Assembly (NCBI GenBank): GCA_001599815.1
Contig: BCIA01000004.1
Span: 3,064,082 to 3,128,081, forward strand
Direction of reading: 5' to 3'
Length of the DNA: 64,000 bases
Source of the DNA: Furcasterigmium furcatum
Lineage: Eukaryota > Ascomycota > Sordariomycetes > Glomerellales > Plectosphaerellaceae
Positions within the stretch are counted from its first letter, which is position 1. Each line of letters opens with the position of its first letter. Made by a program: the position numbers and the translations under genes. Shown piece by piece: positions 33,255 to 46,367 of the stretch. The notes below the pieces were generated by a model that saw nothing but the letters and a program-made list of their open reading frames with translations, did not search any database and was not told where the DNA came from.

Positions 33255-36200
33255 TTCACTCGTCGTCTGGATGCTTGATGCCACAGACCGTGGCGGAGGG
33301 ACGAAACCAGGACACTAGGCAGGTGTTGAAGGAGACCGCCCGCCCATGTGTGCGAGAAGGAGATGGTCAGGAGCGTAGGCAACCACCAATGCCACGAGGG
33401 CCTTCACAGAAGATGAAGGCCGACGCTCGCCCTCATAGCCGTAATATCGGGGAGGGCTACTATACACGAGGTCGACGAAGCAGATGAGCAGCGGCATGGG
33501 GAGAGCTCAATAAACCTGAGGCTCCCCCTGGCGGAGTATTCTTTGTTTTTCATGTATCTCTCGTCGGATTTCTTTCTGATATCCGGTAGCGACGGAGCAG
33601 GGGCAGCAAGCGAAATGGATTCTGCATTTCTTCGAGGGGGTCGATGCATGGGAAAATTGGCAGCAGACTCGTTCTAGTGCTTGGCTTCATATGGACAGAA
33701 ATGAAGAGTCGTTTTCCCTAGCTTTTTGCCGCCTTGCACCCGGCCCCGGTGGAAAGAGAAGAGGAGCAGACTGCGGCGCTCTTCCATTGCCCCTTCTCGC
33801 CTTCAGCCAGGTGTGCCGCGGGTGACGAATTCTTCTGCTGAATTCCTCTCCTGCGCTTCACGTTTCTCCGGTCAGGTCCGAGAGCTGCAGCGCCGCCGGA
33901 AGCCTCAGGACGGCGAGTCGCTGAAGATATTATCCTCGCACACTCCCCGCGGCATTCGTCCTCGCCTGCCTGCGCCCAGCCGGCGAGACTGGCGCAGTCG
34001 GCCCCGCGTCGATGGCATACTTGCGGGGTACTACCGGGGGAAGACCGAGCGAGAGGGCATCGAGGAGGCGAAGAGGCGTGCCAAGGACTGGCGGGCTGGG
34101 TCCAGCGATGAGTTTCCCCGGACGGCGAGGGCCACCCCTCCTCCACCTCGTCCTCGCAAAGTCCGGGGAAGGGAGGAATGACCTCGTCTGTGATCTGTCT
34201 AGCTCGATCCCCGGACGGGGCTGTGAATCTAGCTTCCATCGAGTGACCAGACGGTGAAGGGATCATGGCACCGTTTGAGGGGGCGCTGTCGTGGCAAAGG
34301 GAGCCGAGAGGGAGGAAAAGATTCGTGTATGTCCGCCAAGCAGGTCGTCATGTTGCCTGCACTGCTCCCCCTGCGCGACATCAAGCGAGGAACCAGGAAC
34401 CTATGATTGCTTCACTATATTCTGCGTTGCCTGGCCGCCACCCGCGTACTGAGCGTCATACATACTTCCGCGATCGTCTCCCTCCCCCCCGCCGCTGCCC
34501 TGCCGGCCGGCGTAACGAGTGCAACGCTGATGTCCCGACGGGAGCAGAGCAGGAGAAGAGGAAGAAGAGGCACTCGGCTCGTCGGGATCGCGCAGCAGCG
34601 CCACGGCGTCACGAGAAACGGCGGGCTCTCAGTGGCAGGCGATACTCGGGGTCGACTCCTCCGCGGGCTCGAAGGGGATCCCTGGCAGGAGAGCGGCCTT
34701 TTCTGCCGAGATGCGAGCGTGGTGTGGGGAAAGGGAAAAGCAGCAGCAGACGGGAGGTGAAGCAGGCGGAAGAATAGGAGGAGGGAGGGGGTGGTTGGAG
34801 TGCGGGGGATTTCAGGGGAGAGACTCCGGGGAGAAATGGGCGGATGGACGCCTAGACGGGGTAAATGTCGGCGCGGGGCCCTGAACCCGATCCATCCATG
34901 GATGCTCGTGGTTCGAGTGGCTTTTGTTCGTGTTGTTGCTAACCGTTTCGGAGGCGATGGAAATGCGGAAGCGGACTGGGCTTTTGGGGAGTGAAGTTCC
35001 TGCAGGTCAGATCGGGGGTTACGTTGGCTGATATATCGAAACGGTGAACGGAGTGGTGCTGTGCCTGAGATGCCATGCGAGAGCTGGAGGTGGTGTCGTG
35101 GTATTAATGAAATTGTCATGATGTGCAGCAAGCGAGATCTGGGGACGGGCATCGATGAGCCGTGGTCTCGCTACACACGATTTGCCTGCCTGCATTGGGA
35201 GATCTACTACTCATTACTGTGAGGTGAGAGCCGGGGACGGTGACAGGAGCAGCACTGCATGTCGTGCTCCCGTCGAGATGCTCAGTCAGAGTTCAGTCGG
35301 ACCTTGGCCGATGGTTCTTGTCAGTCCACGGTTCACGCCAGGTCGACGGTTCATGTCAAGCCGACGGTCATGTCACTGTCGAGAAGCACAACGCTCAAGA
35401 CGGACTGAGGAACGCCCCCTTCGGTAAAACACCCAAGACGGACTGACTCTGGAAGAGCGATGCACAACAGCTCGGGGTCCTCTGACGAAAACTCAACTGC
35501 CTGATACCAAAGATCTGGAGCCGGCCGGCTAAATGCAAAATGACCCAGCAACAGCAGCAAGATCAGCGGCACGCATTTATCCTCCAGAGGCTCAGCCCAA
35601 CGGCCCGCACCTCAAGCCTCACCGGCATCCGATCATGAGGCTCTTCGGGGGCGGCCGTTGGCGGATATCACGGCCATCACAGGTGAAAGTCGAACTCCAT
35701 ATTTCGTGCGCCGGGATCGTGGGGAGGGCGAATGAATATTCCGTCCACTGGCGATGGGGCCCGGGTCGCGAAGCTGGGGGACGGGGCTGCAACGATACCA
35801 AGCCGGCTTGGGGCCGGGCCTCGCTGTGCCCCAGGATCCATCGACCATGATCCCCTCGACGGCCTGATGCCGTGCGGGGATTTGAGGGGGCCCCGGGTGA
35901 TGTTGCGATCAGACACGGCCGTGGTCCTGGAGTCGAGTCTGGGGGATGCCCGCGTGGCAGAATGGTGAATGGAGGATGCGAGATTCTCCGTGGACGAGTG
36001 GGTTCTCCATCGGCAACTGAGCCTAACCCGCGACGGAAAAGCGAGCAGCAGGGAAGGGAGGGAGTGTGTCGAGCTTCACGGCTGAATGTCGAGCCAGACT
36101 CGCTTCAGACGCGAAGCTTCAACGGTGTCGATCTTGGACAAGTGGGAAAGAAACGAAAAGGAAGCTGGATGGAGTCCGAGTCGACCAGACGAGGGCCGTC

Positions 36201-39200
36201 CCGAGCCAGACTGGATGGGAAGTGGTTAGTTTTGTTGATACTGAAGATGGAGCGGCGGCCGACACGTGCCCGGAGCTGTCCTGAGTCGGGCAGGTCATCG
36301 TTCCCTGGGACATGCAGAAAATAGATGGATCGCATATTTGCCACGGCAGACAATCTCACATGTCGGACATGACATCTTTTTCGAGAGCCGCGACGAGGCG
36401 GCACGCCCGCAGCTCGAGCACGTGTCGGGGCCGTCCTCGGTGAGGTTGCGGTCGTCTGGTTTTTTTCCTTCTTTTCGGTCAACGCCGGGAGCAGTGCCAA
36501 GCTGGGGAAAGAAATGAACAATGCAAGGAATCGAGGCTTCGACGAGGTTTGTTGGTGGGACACAGTTCGACGGCGCTCCCACGTGCTGCACGTGCTCGAG
36601 ATGGACGCTCATCACTGCTCTTTGTGGTGTTGGTTCGGGGCCTAGGCCAATGACGGGGGCGCCATGGAGCCGCTGTGCCGTTCCTGTTGCTGTTTCCAGA
36701 AGCCTTCTTCTCTCGGCATCGGATTGTCGATGGGTTCATTCAGCTCGCTCGCCACGAGGCTATGAGCCGAGCTTCCAGAACGGGCGCACAGGAGATCGCA
36801 TCGGGCCTGTGACGACAGCGTGAGTGTGTACGGCAGCATGATGGATGGATCACGGCCATGATGAGAGAGGCACCGGAGACCGCCGCCCACGTGGATGGAG
36901 GGGGCACTCATGATGGGTCGAACATGTCCCCGATCAGGATGTGGCCTGCCGAAATCTGACCGGGGGCGCGGAAACGGACCAGGCCGCGAAACATCCAAGG
37001 CCGGGGGAGCGCTCATCACTGCTCTGTCAGACAGTCCAGACGACAGAGGCGGGAGAGCCCATCAGACCCCCGCCGCCGCCCGTATCGGTGGGTTGGCGTA
37101 TTCAAGCTGCCTGTTCGGGAGAAGTTCGCGCATCGACGGCGTCTTGGGACCTCGATCCACTGGGGACGAGAGGTCACTGGAGCAAGCAAGGATGCCCTCC
37201 CAGCTTGCAAGCATGGCCGGCGATGGCTTGCAATAGATCATCTGCAAACGAGCCGGGCCCGACAGCTCGTGATAGGGAAATGTTTCTTCTGGGCCGACAT
37301 CGTGAGGGGACGAGCAGGCGAGCAAGATAGCCGAGCGCTTTTGGGGAAAGATACCCCGTTACTATCAGCGCTCGTGACGCCGCGCGATAAAGCAGATCGA
37401 TAACCCCAAGATAGGGATCGGGGAAGCGCTCGAGGTCGGAACTTTTACGTACTCGCCACTCAGACAGAGAGAGTGCCGGCTGTTGGTATCAAGGCGGTGT
37501 CAATGTCAGTGACCGGCTATCGGATGGGCCGGTAATAGCTCGCTCCTCTGCTTGCAATTGAAGTAATTACAGCGTAAGTTTTCCAATTAATTACATTGTA
37601 CTACCCAGTGCTTGCACAGCCGCCATGAATGCGACAGTGGCCTTGATGGCCGACAACGTGGACAGGAGCCGAAATGAGCCCTTCGCGGGAAGCACGTGGA
37701 CAGGCGCCATGAAGGGGGAGGATCAGTACGATAGAACTTCGTCAACTCGGCGGGTGGGCCTGTCCCCAGTTAACGGCGGTGGTGTTAATCAGGGGTCTTC
37801 GGTGCGTGGCGTGGCGTGGCGTGGGAATTCAAGCAGGGATAGAGACAACTTGCACTCGTTTGCATCGAAAGAATGGGACGGGAACAGAGCTATCGACCAA
37901 GGGTCAGGGAATCCAAGGCAGAGAGAGTCAGCAAAGCGAGACGTAGATACGCGTGCATTCGATGTTGTACAAACTCCGTAACGCGCGCGATACATCCAAT
38001 ATTGTCTCCGATGAGGCACGTTTTGTCCTGGCAGTAAACGGTTGCACGACCGGGGATTTACTTGTACAGCCAAGTAACGTAAGCTGGCTGATTATTGTTC
38101 AGCCCCGGGATCTCGGGGAAGGGGGCACAGTCGGACGCCACCGAACTGCCGTTGACGAAGAAGAAATGCCATGAGTTGGCTGATGGGAACAGTGACGACA
38201 CCACTGACGTTCAGTTCAGCGCCTCGACAAGTATGACAACAACGACTCGCCAGTCGAGCGCCCGCCGAAGCTCTCTGCCGATCCCCAGAGCTTCCCCTCA
38301 GTCAAGAGGAGCTTTGGTATATCCGCCTGGTGCGATCGTCGTCGCCCAGACCGGCCTCCATCGTCCCCGACGAACCAGTGCATCCAGCCCCTCGGTTCCA
38401 TCCGACCTGGATTCAGGCGACTCGGGAATCGGCTGTCCGTCGCCTGTAGGCTGTGCGAGCGTGCTTCCGCAGCGGTACAGTCATCAGGACTATCTCCAGG
38501 TTTCCCGAACAAGGCGAGCCTGCACCCCTCTTTTGCCCAGAAACCGCCTGCTCAGTTGAGGCCGTCTATCTGCTCATCTCCTTCCTATCTATCACCAGCG
38601 TCGCATGCCCCCAAGCCCAATAACTCGCTCAGCTAACCTTCTCTATCGCCTCCCCAGGGCAGCTCCCCAGCCATTGACGCATCCATGCGCTGACTACCAG
38701 GGCTTCTCCTCATTCTGGCATCTCTGACACCACTGGCAGCGCCTCTCTTCCCCAGCTTCCTAATCAAACGACATGCCTACGTACAACGAGTACAGTAGCA
38801 TGCATAGGTTCGCGCCCCCTCGTGGCCTGCTCGGTGTAAATGCTGCGAGCGCAGACGACCAGAGTGAGGGGAAGGACAGTGGGCTCACGCCCCCCGGCAC
38901 AACCGGCGGGAGGAAAGATCGGCGCTCCGTTCGCTACCGTTCTGCTGGGGTTGGCGTTCTTGGTGGTGCATTTGTTCAGGTTTTGTGCAGCCCGGGCCAT
39001 GCTGACGTTCGATGCCTGCTGAATCCCTGTGAGGTCCGTATTTCGTTTGGACTTTTGTTTGTTTGCAATTCCATAGGTACTTGTACAGCGTATGAGTCTG
39101 TTGACCAGGTTCCATCTGCTGAAGAAAAGTCGGGTTTTCTGTGTCTCAGTTCCAACCACCAACCCCTTCCGCTGAAGGATCGCAACGAGGTCTCCCTGTG

Positions 39201-40220
39201 GCTAAATCCAGCAGATCTGCCTTCCCCATTCAGGAAGAACAAACGGTGCCTGGGCGACCTCCCGGGTCGGGCAAGCCGGACGGTGGCTAAATCAAGAAGA
39301 ACAGACGGCGCGCTGCATGCCAAGGGGCACGTTGCTGTCCAGAAATCAATAGCGCCCATCGCTACTTGGGCAGGAGAATCACTGCGACCGACCAAGTCCC
39401 CAGCGAAATGGTCCGGTGGAGAGCACCGTCCAGGTCTGCCCCTGTCCGCAATTCCTCGTAGCGCTCCCACTATCACCGGCTTGGACGGCCAAGGGGCTCC
39501 ATCCGGGCTAGTCGTTGTATTTCATCCGTCGCTCGCGCTGCGCTTACAGCATGATAAGCAGAGACGGTACGCCTTCGGGATACCCCTGACCAACCGCTCT
39601 AGCGTAAAAGTACATCGGGGAGGGCCCGGAAAGTAAACGGAGGCCACCCCCTGTCCTGGTCCCAGAGGGCCACCACGCCTTTTCTCCTCTCCCCTCTCGC
39701 CTCGTAACCACGAGCAGCAGCGAACACCACCACCCCCGGATCCCATCATGCACGACTTTCCGGTCCACCCAAGCCACTTAACCCAGCCAATCCAACCTGC
39801 CTCATGCGGACGTTCCGTTTGCTGATAGGTGGGAGAACAGCCAAACGGGCCTAACAGCACCGCTGCGTGTCGTCCCCAGCAGCCACCGCTCCCCCCCGTT
39901 AGGCTCAGGAACAGGAACAGGCAAACAGGGCGGCCACCGACGACGACGCCCAGGGACGCCGTCTTTCTCCCGTTTCCCTTCCACACCTCGACCACAACGT
40001 CCACCCCCCCCGGCCCTCATCGCCGCCCCGTTCATCGGCCCAGCCAGGCCAGGGGGGCACGCACCCACGCCCCCCGGCGGACCCATGCAGGCCAGAGGAC
40101 CTCTCCGCTCGCCGCCTCTCGCCCATCCAAGCAGCCCACGGGCGTGCAGGCAGTGAGAATGAGCGAGCGAGCAGAGCGAGGAAGGAGGCCCGGTCCTGCA
40201 TCGCCGCCGGTACGACCGGT
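33255..40220. other. Gene-poor region of about 7 kb
   Basis: No gene with a recognisable domain. The longest ORFs (33718-34266 minus, 34415-35152 minus, 38773-39636 plus) are low-complexity, Arg/Pro/Ser-rich and typical of non-coding GC-rich sequence. An AT-rich patch with TTACA/AATTAATT runs lies around 37560-37610. The right end probably contains the promoter of the secreted protein gene at 40386. Long non-coding transcripts or heavily spliced genes cannot be excluded. Confidence 0.45.
37806..37824. repeat. GTGGC short tandem repeat
   Basis: Three direct copies of GTGGC followed by GTGG, a minor microsatellite. Confidence 0.7.
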
Positions 40221-40227
40221 TATATAT
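40221..40227 (+). promoter_or_regulatory. TATA box of the secreted protein gene
   Basis: TATATAT lies 159 bp before the ATG at 40386, followed by a pyrimidine-rich leader with many CTT/TCC runs. This is the usual architecture of strongly expressed fungal genes. Confidence 0.6.
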
Positions 40228-40385
40228 GCCCGTCCCCCATCACGACTCCCCGACTCGATTCCTTTTCTTGCCCCCCTTCTTCTCATCACCGACTTCCTAT
40301 CAGCCATCTCCAAGCCTCCAATCCTCTTAGGACCTCAGTCGATCGACCTTGACCCGTTTGTCAGTCAACCATCACCACATTCAAG

Positions 40386-41103
40386 ATGAAGGCCGCCGTC
40401 ATCCTCTCCCTCGCCACCCTTGCCCTCGGCTCGGTGTTCGAGAAGCGCGCCTGCGCTGGCAACAACTGCAACCGTCAGGTCACCGGTACCCGTGCCGGCC
40501 TCCTGCCCCTCACTGAGCGCCAGGCCGACTGCTCCAGCTTCCAGCTGACCACCGTCACCCCCTCGCCCACGTATGTACCACCATCCGATATCAGACAGAC
40601 TCCCCGAGGATGCCTGGTCAATGCCCGCAAGAGGAGGACGACGAGCCGGGGATGTGCACCGAGAAGAGGAGGAAGAAGAAGAAGCCGAGAGCACTATAGG
40701 ATGAGACGCCCTACAGGAGAGGGCGCAGTGGTTCAACATGTCGGGGCATATGACAGGCAGAGCCGGTGGTTTTCATCGTCAGCAAGCAGCATTCACTAAC
40801 ATGCCCTCGCAGCACCGTCACCGTCACCGTCACCGAGGAGCCCGCTGCCAAGCTCAAGCGCAACGAGGTCATCGCCGCCCGCCAGGAGACCGTTGTCCCC
40901 ACTGACGTCCCCGCCTACGCCTCTTCTTGCGACGAGGTCAAGTACGCCTCCGCCTGCGACTGCTGGGGCATCACCGCCGCCGTCACCACCGCCCCTACCC
41001 CTACCGTCACCGTCACCACCACCATCGACTACTGCGAGGTAAGCTGACTCCCGCGTATTCCTCCCAAGCAAGATCGCTGACTCATGCCCAACAGGACCTG
41101 TAA
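40386..41103 (+). CDS. Small secreted protein with Kex2-like sites and a TV-repeat
   Basis: Three exons: 40386-40570, 40813-41038 and a 9-nt last exon 41095-41103 encoding Asp-Leu-stop. Introns are 242 and 56 nt (GTATGT...GCAG, GTAAGC...ACAG). The product is 139 aa. It opens with a signal peptide, MKAAVILSLATLALGSV, followed at once by FEKR, a probable Kex2 processing site; a second Lys-Arg lies at AKLKRNE. The mature chain has CAGNNC, a Thr/Val alternation (TVTVTVTEEP and TVTVTTTIDYC) and CDEVKYASACDCWG. Codons end almost exclusively in C or G, and a TATA box and pyrimidine-rich leader precede the gene, so strong expression is likely. I do not recognise a family. It is probably extracellular or cell-wall associated. 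Intron 1 is unusually long for the window and purine-rich. Confidence 0.82.
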
Positions 41104-43131
41104 ACGGCTCGCCAGAGTCTTGGGGTCTGCGTGTCGGGGGTTGAGAAGGAGCAACGTTCGAGATGGCTCTCCCGCAAAAGGCTCGCCCTCTCTCTCACTC
41201 TCTCGTCGTCGTCACCGCCGCCCCGTCGGGGTGTCCTCTCGCGCCATCGGGCACGTCGGCCTGCTGAAGCCTTAGCTGGTTCTTCAGTCGGTTGGCGGCC
41301 ACTGCCCCCTTGCGCGCGGTGGACGCGACTCAATTTTTACGCTTCTTTCTGGCGCACATACTTGACCGATAAAACATGCCCTGTCACGCGGGGAGGATAG
41401 TATGGGATGACTACATATGTGTTTGAGTAGTAGATGAGAAGACGACGCTTTTTGTGGAGGCGGACCGGACCGAATATAACACCAAATTCACGTTTGGCAG
41501 AAACGAAACCCACGGCATGATCTTGATTTGAGATGAGATGAGATGAACTTGAAATGACGGGAGCTGCCTGATCCCCGGGGTCATCGACATGGTTGGCCCT
41601 GCTTGTCCGGACATGTACTTTTCGTCTGGCCTCAAGGGCGGCTTCTGTCACACAAAAACACACTTACCTTTCACTGTAGCATAGAAACAATTATGAAATA
41701 TGTCTGCCGTATCACAACTTCAGCTTTCGGCTGCCTTGCGTTGCCACTCACGCGGCCTCGGGGGCTTCGCTGGCTTCGCCCTCTGTCCACGTAGTCCCTC
41801 CCCCTTCATCCCATCGGACTCCGACCTGACAGCTCGCCCCGGAATACCACGAGGCGCTGGTTATTCCCGCTTCAGGCCCCCCGAGCAAGGATCCCAGAGC
41901 TCCCCCGGCCCCTGCTCAGCCTACCTTACTAGTACAGCCTCCACCGCCTGTACGCTCGCAAGCTCGCTTGCGGTCTGGCGATACGACCGAGCGGGCCTCG
42001 TTCTGGCTATCTGTCACTTATCTCCGTCTATCAGTTCATCATGACAAACCCACGACGTGGCGTGGACTACCGCCTGCTCTAACTTCATCTCGGACAGCTT
42101 GTCGGAGCTGTTTCTTCGCGAACGCTGAGCGATGTAAAATGCCTCTTAATCCGACATGTCCTGATTGGATCCTGGTCCAAGGAGAGCCGCTCGCGTTCCT
42201 GGCGCTTCTCCGGACGTCATGATAAGAAGGCCCGATTCTCGGCCTGCGGACATGCAGCCATCGAGGGTTTCCCCGCGATGGCACGAACCCTTGCGTGCGA
42301 TCTTTTCCCCTTTCCAATTATGCATACCTGTGATTTTCTGCCCTGCGTGACGTCGCTCATGCGGTTTGAATGGATTCTTGGTTGGAGGCCCCGGCGTCGG
42401 GCCTTTGCTTCGGTCCTTCTGGAACAGAGGTAGGAAGGATACGATGAGGGGTCGACATATCAGCCTGCAGCCTGGGGAGAGTGAGTCTAAGAGCTTAATA
42501 TGTCTCTTTTTCATAATATACAAGTGTCGTTGGGGAAGAGTACCCAGCAACGTTCATGGCGGTGTATAAATGCTCTAGCATCTGGTGCCGATGTGAGTGC
42601 CTCACCAGGAATAGCATCCACCCAGCACGACTTGCCGTAGTATATTTTATTTTTTATTTAAATCTTGGATATTAAAGTAAAATCTATCTAAAATGGGACA
42701 TCCGCACAAAGGAGAATTGACCTGTAGGTAGCCATCGGTTCAATATTATTAACTTCCCCGTCTTCTCACAGCAACGACTACTGATTTCACAGTGAAACAA
42801 ATCAACAGTAATGCTGTACCTCAAAGATTTTCCTGCTCAATATACAAATAAGAAGTTTTGAGACTTTCTTCAGACTCATGGGCAGACATTGCCAACTTGC
42901 AGAACCAGGTTCCAGACTAGACCTCCTCAAAAGCAAAACTAGCTCATGTCTATATTCCACCTACCACGGTTCCGCTAAATCTTCTGAAGCAAGTCTTTCA
43001 CTGGCGAACCCAAAGAGAGCGAGAAACACAACATCAAAAGTCACTTGCGGCTAGGAGAACCATTAAATCTATATCAAGGATTCAAGACGAAGTGCATGTC
43101 TCAGGTACACCTTTGCTCCATGGACACTTTA
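41104..43131. other. Intergenic, no gene seen
   Basis: About 2 kb between the secreted protein gene and the 3' end of the F-box pseudogene. Contains (GAGAT)3 at 41530-41544 and an AT-rich patch around 42630-42700. No convincing ORF. Confidence 0.45.
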
Positions 43132-43715
43132 CTACGGCAAATGCGTCTCCTCCACCGTGAGCCCTGGCCGTGGAGGCAGCAATCCTCGGTTCAGTCGGCC
43201 GTAGTACATGTCCGCCGGACGTACAGACACAGCGATTCCCGCGCCCGAGAACACCGAGACCACCTCCTCGACCTCATCCTCAGGTGCCGGAGATTCGACC
43301 ACGAGAATCACCTCCCGCAGCCGTGGGAAGCGCTTAGGGGCCTGAGTGGCAAGGGCCAGGGCATCGCGGTACATCGAGGGCCAGAAGTGGATGAATCCGA
43401 TGCAGAGTATCCGGATCGCCGGTGGCAGTTTGTTCAGGAAGTCCTCCGGGGTCATCTTCCGGTACATTATCCACTCCTCCTCCCAGTCGCGGGTCGCCGA
43501 GTCTGGGCTTCCAGACCGTTCCGCCCTTATTTGATCCAGGCTCCAGTTAGAACCCGTATCAGAAGTTGCGTGGTCGTTTTCCCCGGCATCTTGCATTGAG
43601 CCTTGGACCCCCTTCCCTGTTGTCGACTCATCGTCTGAGTCTTCCTCCGGGGCGCCAGAGTACAGGTTGAATCGTTCAATCTCCAGCACCTCGAGGCGTG
43701 TGTAGGCCGCGAGGC
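43132..43715 (-). pseudogene. F-box-type protein pseudogene, 3' part (separated by hAT insertion)
   Basis: This is the C-terminal segment of the F-box-type gene whose 5' part is at 46985-48143. It resumes exactly at the transposon edge: AYTRLEVLEIERFNLYSG continues the frame of APEEKSLA on the other side once the element and one copy of the 8-bp target duplication are discounted. The two parts then total 1,743 nt, a multiple of three. The segment contains an acidic stretch (EEDSDDEST), FLNKLPPAIRILCIGFIHFWPSM and a final VSVRPADMYYGRL. The latter resembles the closing portion of fungal F-box/LRR proteins of unknown target. It keeps an open frame and a normal stop at 43132, suggesting the insertion is not ancient or that this end has escaped mutation. 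Confidence 0.78.
43708..43715. repeat. Left 8-bp target site duplication
   Basis: CGCGAGGC directly precedes the left inverted terminus and recurs exactly at 46977-46984 after the right terminus. An 8-bp duplication is diagnostic of hAT transposition. Confidence 0.95.
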
Positions 43716-43737
43716 CAGCGCTGCCGTCAATTCAATC
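43716..43737 (+). repeat. Left terminal inverted repeat of the hAT element
   Basis: Starts CAGCGCTGCCGTC and matches the reverse complement of 46955-46976 at all 22 positions. A CAG start is common for hAT termini. Confidence 0.93.
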
Positions 43738-43932
43738 AGAGCAAATCCAGCACTTGGAATTGATTGATTGACCCATCTTGACGTCGCCGATTGCTTAAAT
43801 TGACTTGATTGTCAATTGTTGACCCGATTGGTCCACTAGATAAAGCTATTCCGAGATCCCCGACATGCCAGCCAGCGTACTTGGCTTCCTTTTCCTGTGT
43901 GAGCTCTCGTCGGCTGGAGGACTGTTGTGCTC

Positions 43933-46268
43933 TTAGGGATAGAGCCTTAACGCTGGCGCCGCAGGTATAGGAGGAATCAGAGGCTCGCCCAGCGTAATTA
44001 CGCCTCTGGCAAGCCAGTTCTTAAGGCACTAGAGTTGCTCGAGAGTCGTTGACTTTATCGCTAGTCTCTAGGACGTAAGAGTAAGCTTAGAGAGGCTAAA
44101 GGCCCTCTCGCAGTCTGCCGACATCGCAGGGATCACAAAGATATCGAGGGCAAGCTGGCTCAGAGTTAGGAACGTATCTCGACGTAAGAGCCACCACTAA
44201 ATTAGATCCTTAACAGCAGCAAAGTGGGAGGCGTCAAGGGATAGATATTAGTCGAGCTCTAAAGACGTCGGTAACTCCTCGGCGCCCTAGATATCCAGCC
44301 AGCTATCCACATCGAAGGGTCTAGAGATCTTTAACTACGTAGGATAGAGATTAGAGAGCGTTAGTATCATCTAACGAGGTGGTAATAGAGTCGGCGATCG
44401 ATACCAACGGCTCCAATACCTACGAAGGCCATCTTCAGCTTCTCATAGCCAGGGCAACTAGTCGTTACTCCTCTATAGCTTATATAATACCCTTAACCCT
44501 ATATAGGGATTAAGGATAACGGCAGATATATATAACGGCGATTCACTCAGCTTAGTATAATACTCGTCGAGCTTCTTCTATCCGCATATAACAGAGATCC
44601 TAAAGTATCGTCGAGAGTTATCTAATAAGGTCTTATATCGCTAACGCAGCGTATCGCTAGTATACTCAGCTTAGGTATACTTAGGGAGTAAATCGTCTCG
44701 AGGTGGCGATAGACCTTATCGCTTTAATCGCTTACTACGAGAATTAAATCTCTAGCTTGCTTACTAACTTTATAACTTTAAGGATTCATCGGGATCTTCG
44801 AATAGAGCCTTCTAATCCTCTATCACTTAGAGGAGTAGCTCTATCCCAGTCAGGACCTCCCAGAGCGATCTATAGCGTCCCTCCTTACTCTATCCTTATA
44901 TCCTTATCGTCTAGACGTAGAGGGGCTTAAGGATCTCCTTTATCTTAACGAGGAGGCGCTAATCCTCAAAGGTTAGGATATCTTCTTCGGGGACACGTCG
45001 ATAGGGGACCTTCTCGCGTTCATTCCGAGCCAGGAATATCTAGATCTAGCCCTACTTCGCCAGAGCGCGCTATATCATTAGGAATATAGAGTTCTATCGC
45101 GTATCGTTATTAAGTATAAGCTTAAGCTCAAAGGTCATCTCCTCGGATAGCAGATAGGTATCTCCCTCGTTAACTACCTCTTAAATAGTTACTCTAAAGA
45201 TCTTAGTACGCTACGGCGATAACCTTACCCACTTAACAAAGTTATAAAGCTTACTAATAGGCCCGTACCTTCGCTAGAGTTAGAGGTCGTTATTAACTTA
45301 GCTAAGGATCTTATACGTCTATAATTCCTACTCAATACTCTCGCTATCGTAGCCGTAAAGAAACGCTTATCCTATAAGGTTAAGGATATAACTATAGCAG
45401 CGGAGTCATCGCTCTATAATATCGTTAACTATCATCGTTAGATCGATCTACTAAAAGAACTCTCTACCACAGACGTCGTTACTTAAAGCGTTATTAGAGA
45501 CTAGGACTCCGATCTTATCTGCGATATTCTAGTCGTCCACGGCCTCTAGCATCGTCGCCGCGATATTCTCTCTAGTATAGGCGCCAGGCTAGTTTCGCAG
45601 AGCTAGGAGTCGTTACTACTATACTCCCTTCTTATTTAGGAAATAGCTAAAGATCATAAGGATCGCATAACGGTTTAGCAACGTCTAGAGATTATATCCT
45701 AGATAGATCTTTATAGTAGCTCCTTATAGCTCCGCTCGTATCACGTCCTTTTTGCTAGCAAAGATCTTCTTAAGCTATACCTTTATTACTATACGACCCT
45801 AACTAAGCATATAGTATAGGTTTAGATCTATCTAGACGAGTAGACGTCGTAGGAAGTTATCATTAAAGATATTAAACGGCTGGTCGCTATTAACGATAAA
45901 GCTAATCGCTAGCTCCTCGGCGATCCTTATATCTGCCCTCGAGATAATCGCTAAGCGTGGCTTCTTTCTTAATAGGGTTAAAAAGTCGGTATCGGATATT
46001 ATAATATCCTCGATCACCTAGTGCCTTAAACGGAGATAGTCGATAGCTCCTAACGTCGCCGCCGCCTTAAAGATCTTCTAGAGGTTATTCTTCTCATCGT
46101 AACGCTGGCAGACCTAGAAGACCTCGCCTATAGATCGTCAGCTTCGAGGGCAGCGTCATTAGCGACGAGAGATATACCTAGAGTACGACTAGGGCTAAAG
46201 ACCTCGCGGACGAAGAGTCCCTCGCGTTAGATCTAGCTGGTACGACCTCGGCTACCCTTCTTCGCCAT
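43933..46268 (-). pseudogene. hAT transposase remnant, many nonsense mutations
   Basis: A candidate start is the ATG at 46268 (MAKKGSRGRTS). Downstream frames read VCQRYDEKNNL, then the open block 46017-45832 with ADIRIAEELAISFIVNSDQP and FNIFNDNFLRRLL, the usual pre-catalytic region of hAT transposases. Next comes a degraded IKIYLGYNL-stop-TLLNRYAIL block matching the conserved D-L-W-T-S segment, whose Trp codon is now TAG. Near the end, VIPAMSADCERAFSLSKL is the hallmark hAT C-terminal dimerisation motif; two TAG codons (44068-44070 and 44029-44031) follow where Gln is normal. Stops are consistently TAG/TAA derivable from CAG, CAA or TGG by C-to-T change in CpA context on one or other strand. 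The natural stop appears to be at 43933. Not functional. Confidence 0.9.
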
Positions 46269-46367
46269 AAGAGCCTCGGAGACGAAGCGACGACCTCCCC
46301 ATAACGCTATAGGGAGAGCATCGATCAGCGACAGGCCAGGAGTCAATTCTAACGATACGTCGCTCAA

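Noticed and set aside
34415..35152. 245-codon minus-strand ORF
   Set aside because: Arg/Ser/Pro low-complexity, no motif; likely non-coding GC-rich sequence.
38773..39636. 287-codon plus-strand ORF in the first gene desert
   Set aside because: No signal peptide, domain or biased codon use; an antisense 166-codon ORF exists over the same sequence.
45832..46017. 61-codon ORF as a separate gene
   Set aside because: It is an open block of the decayed hAT transposase.
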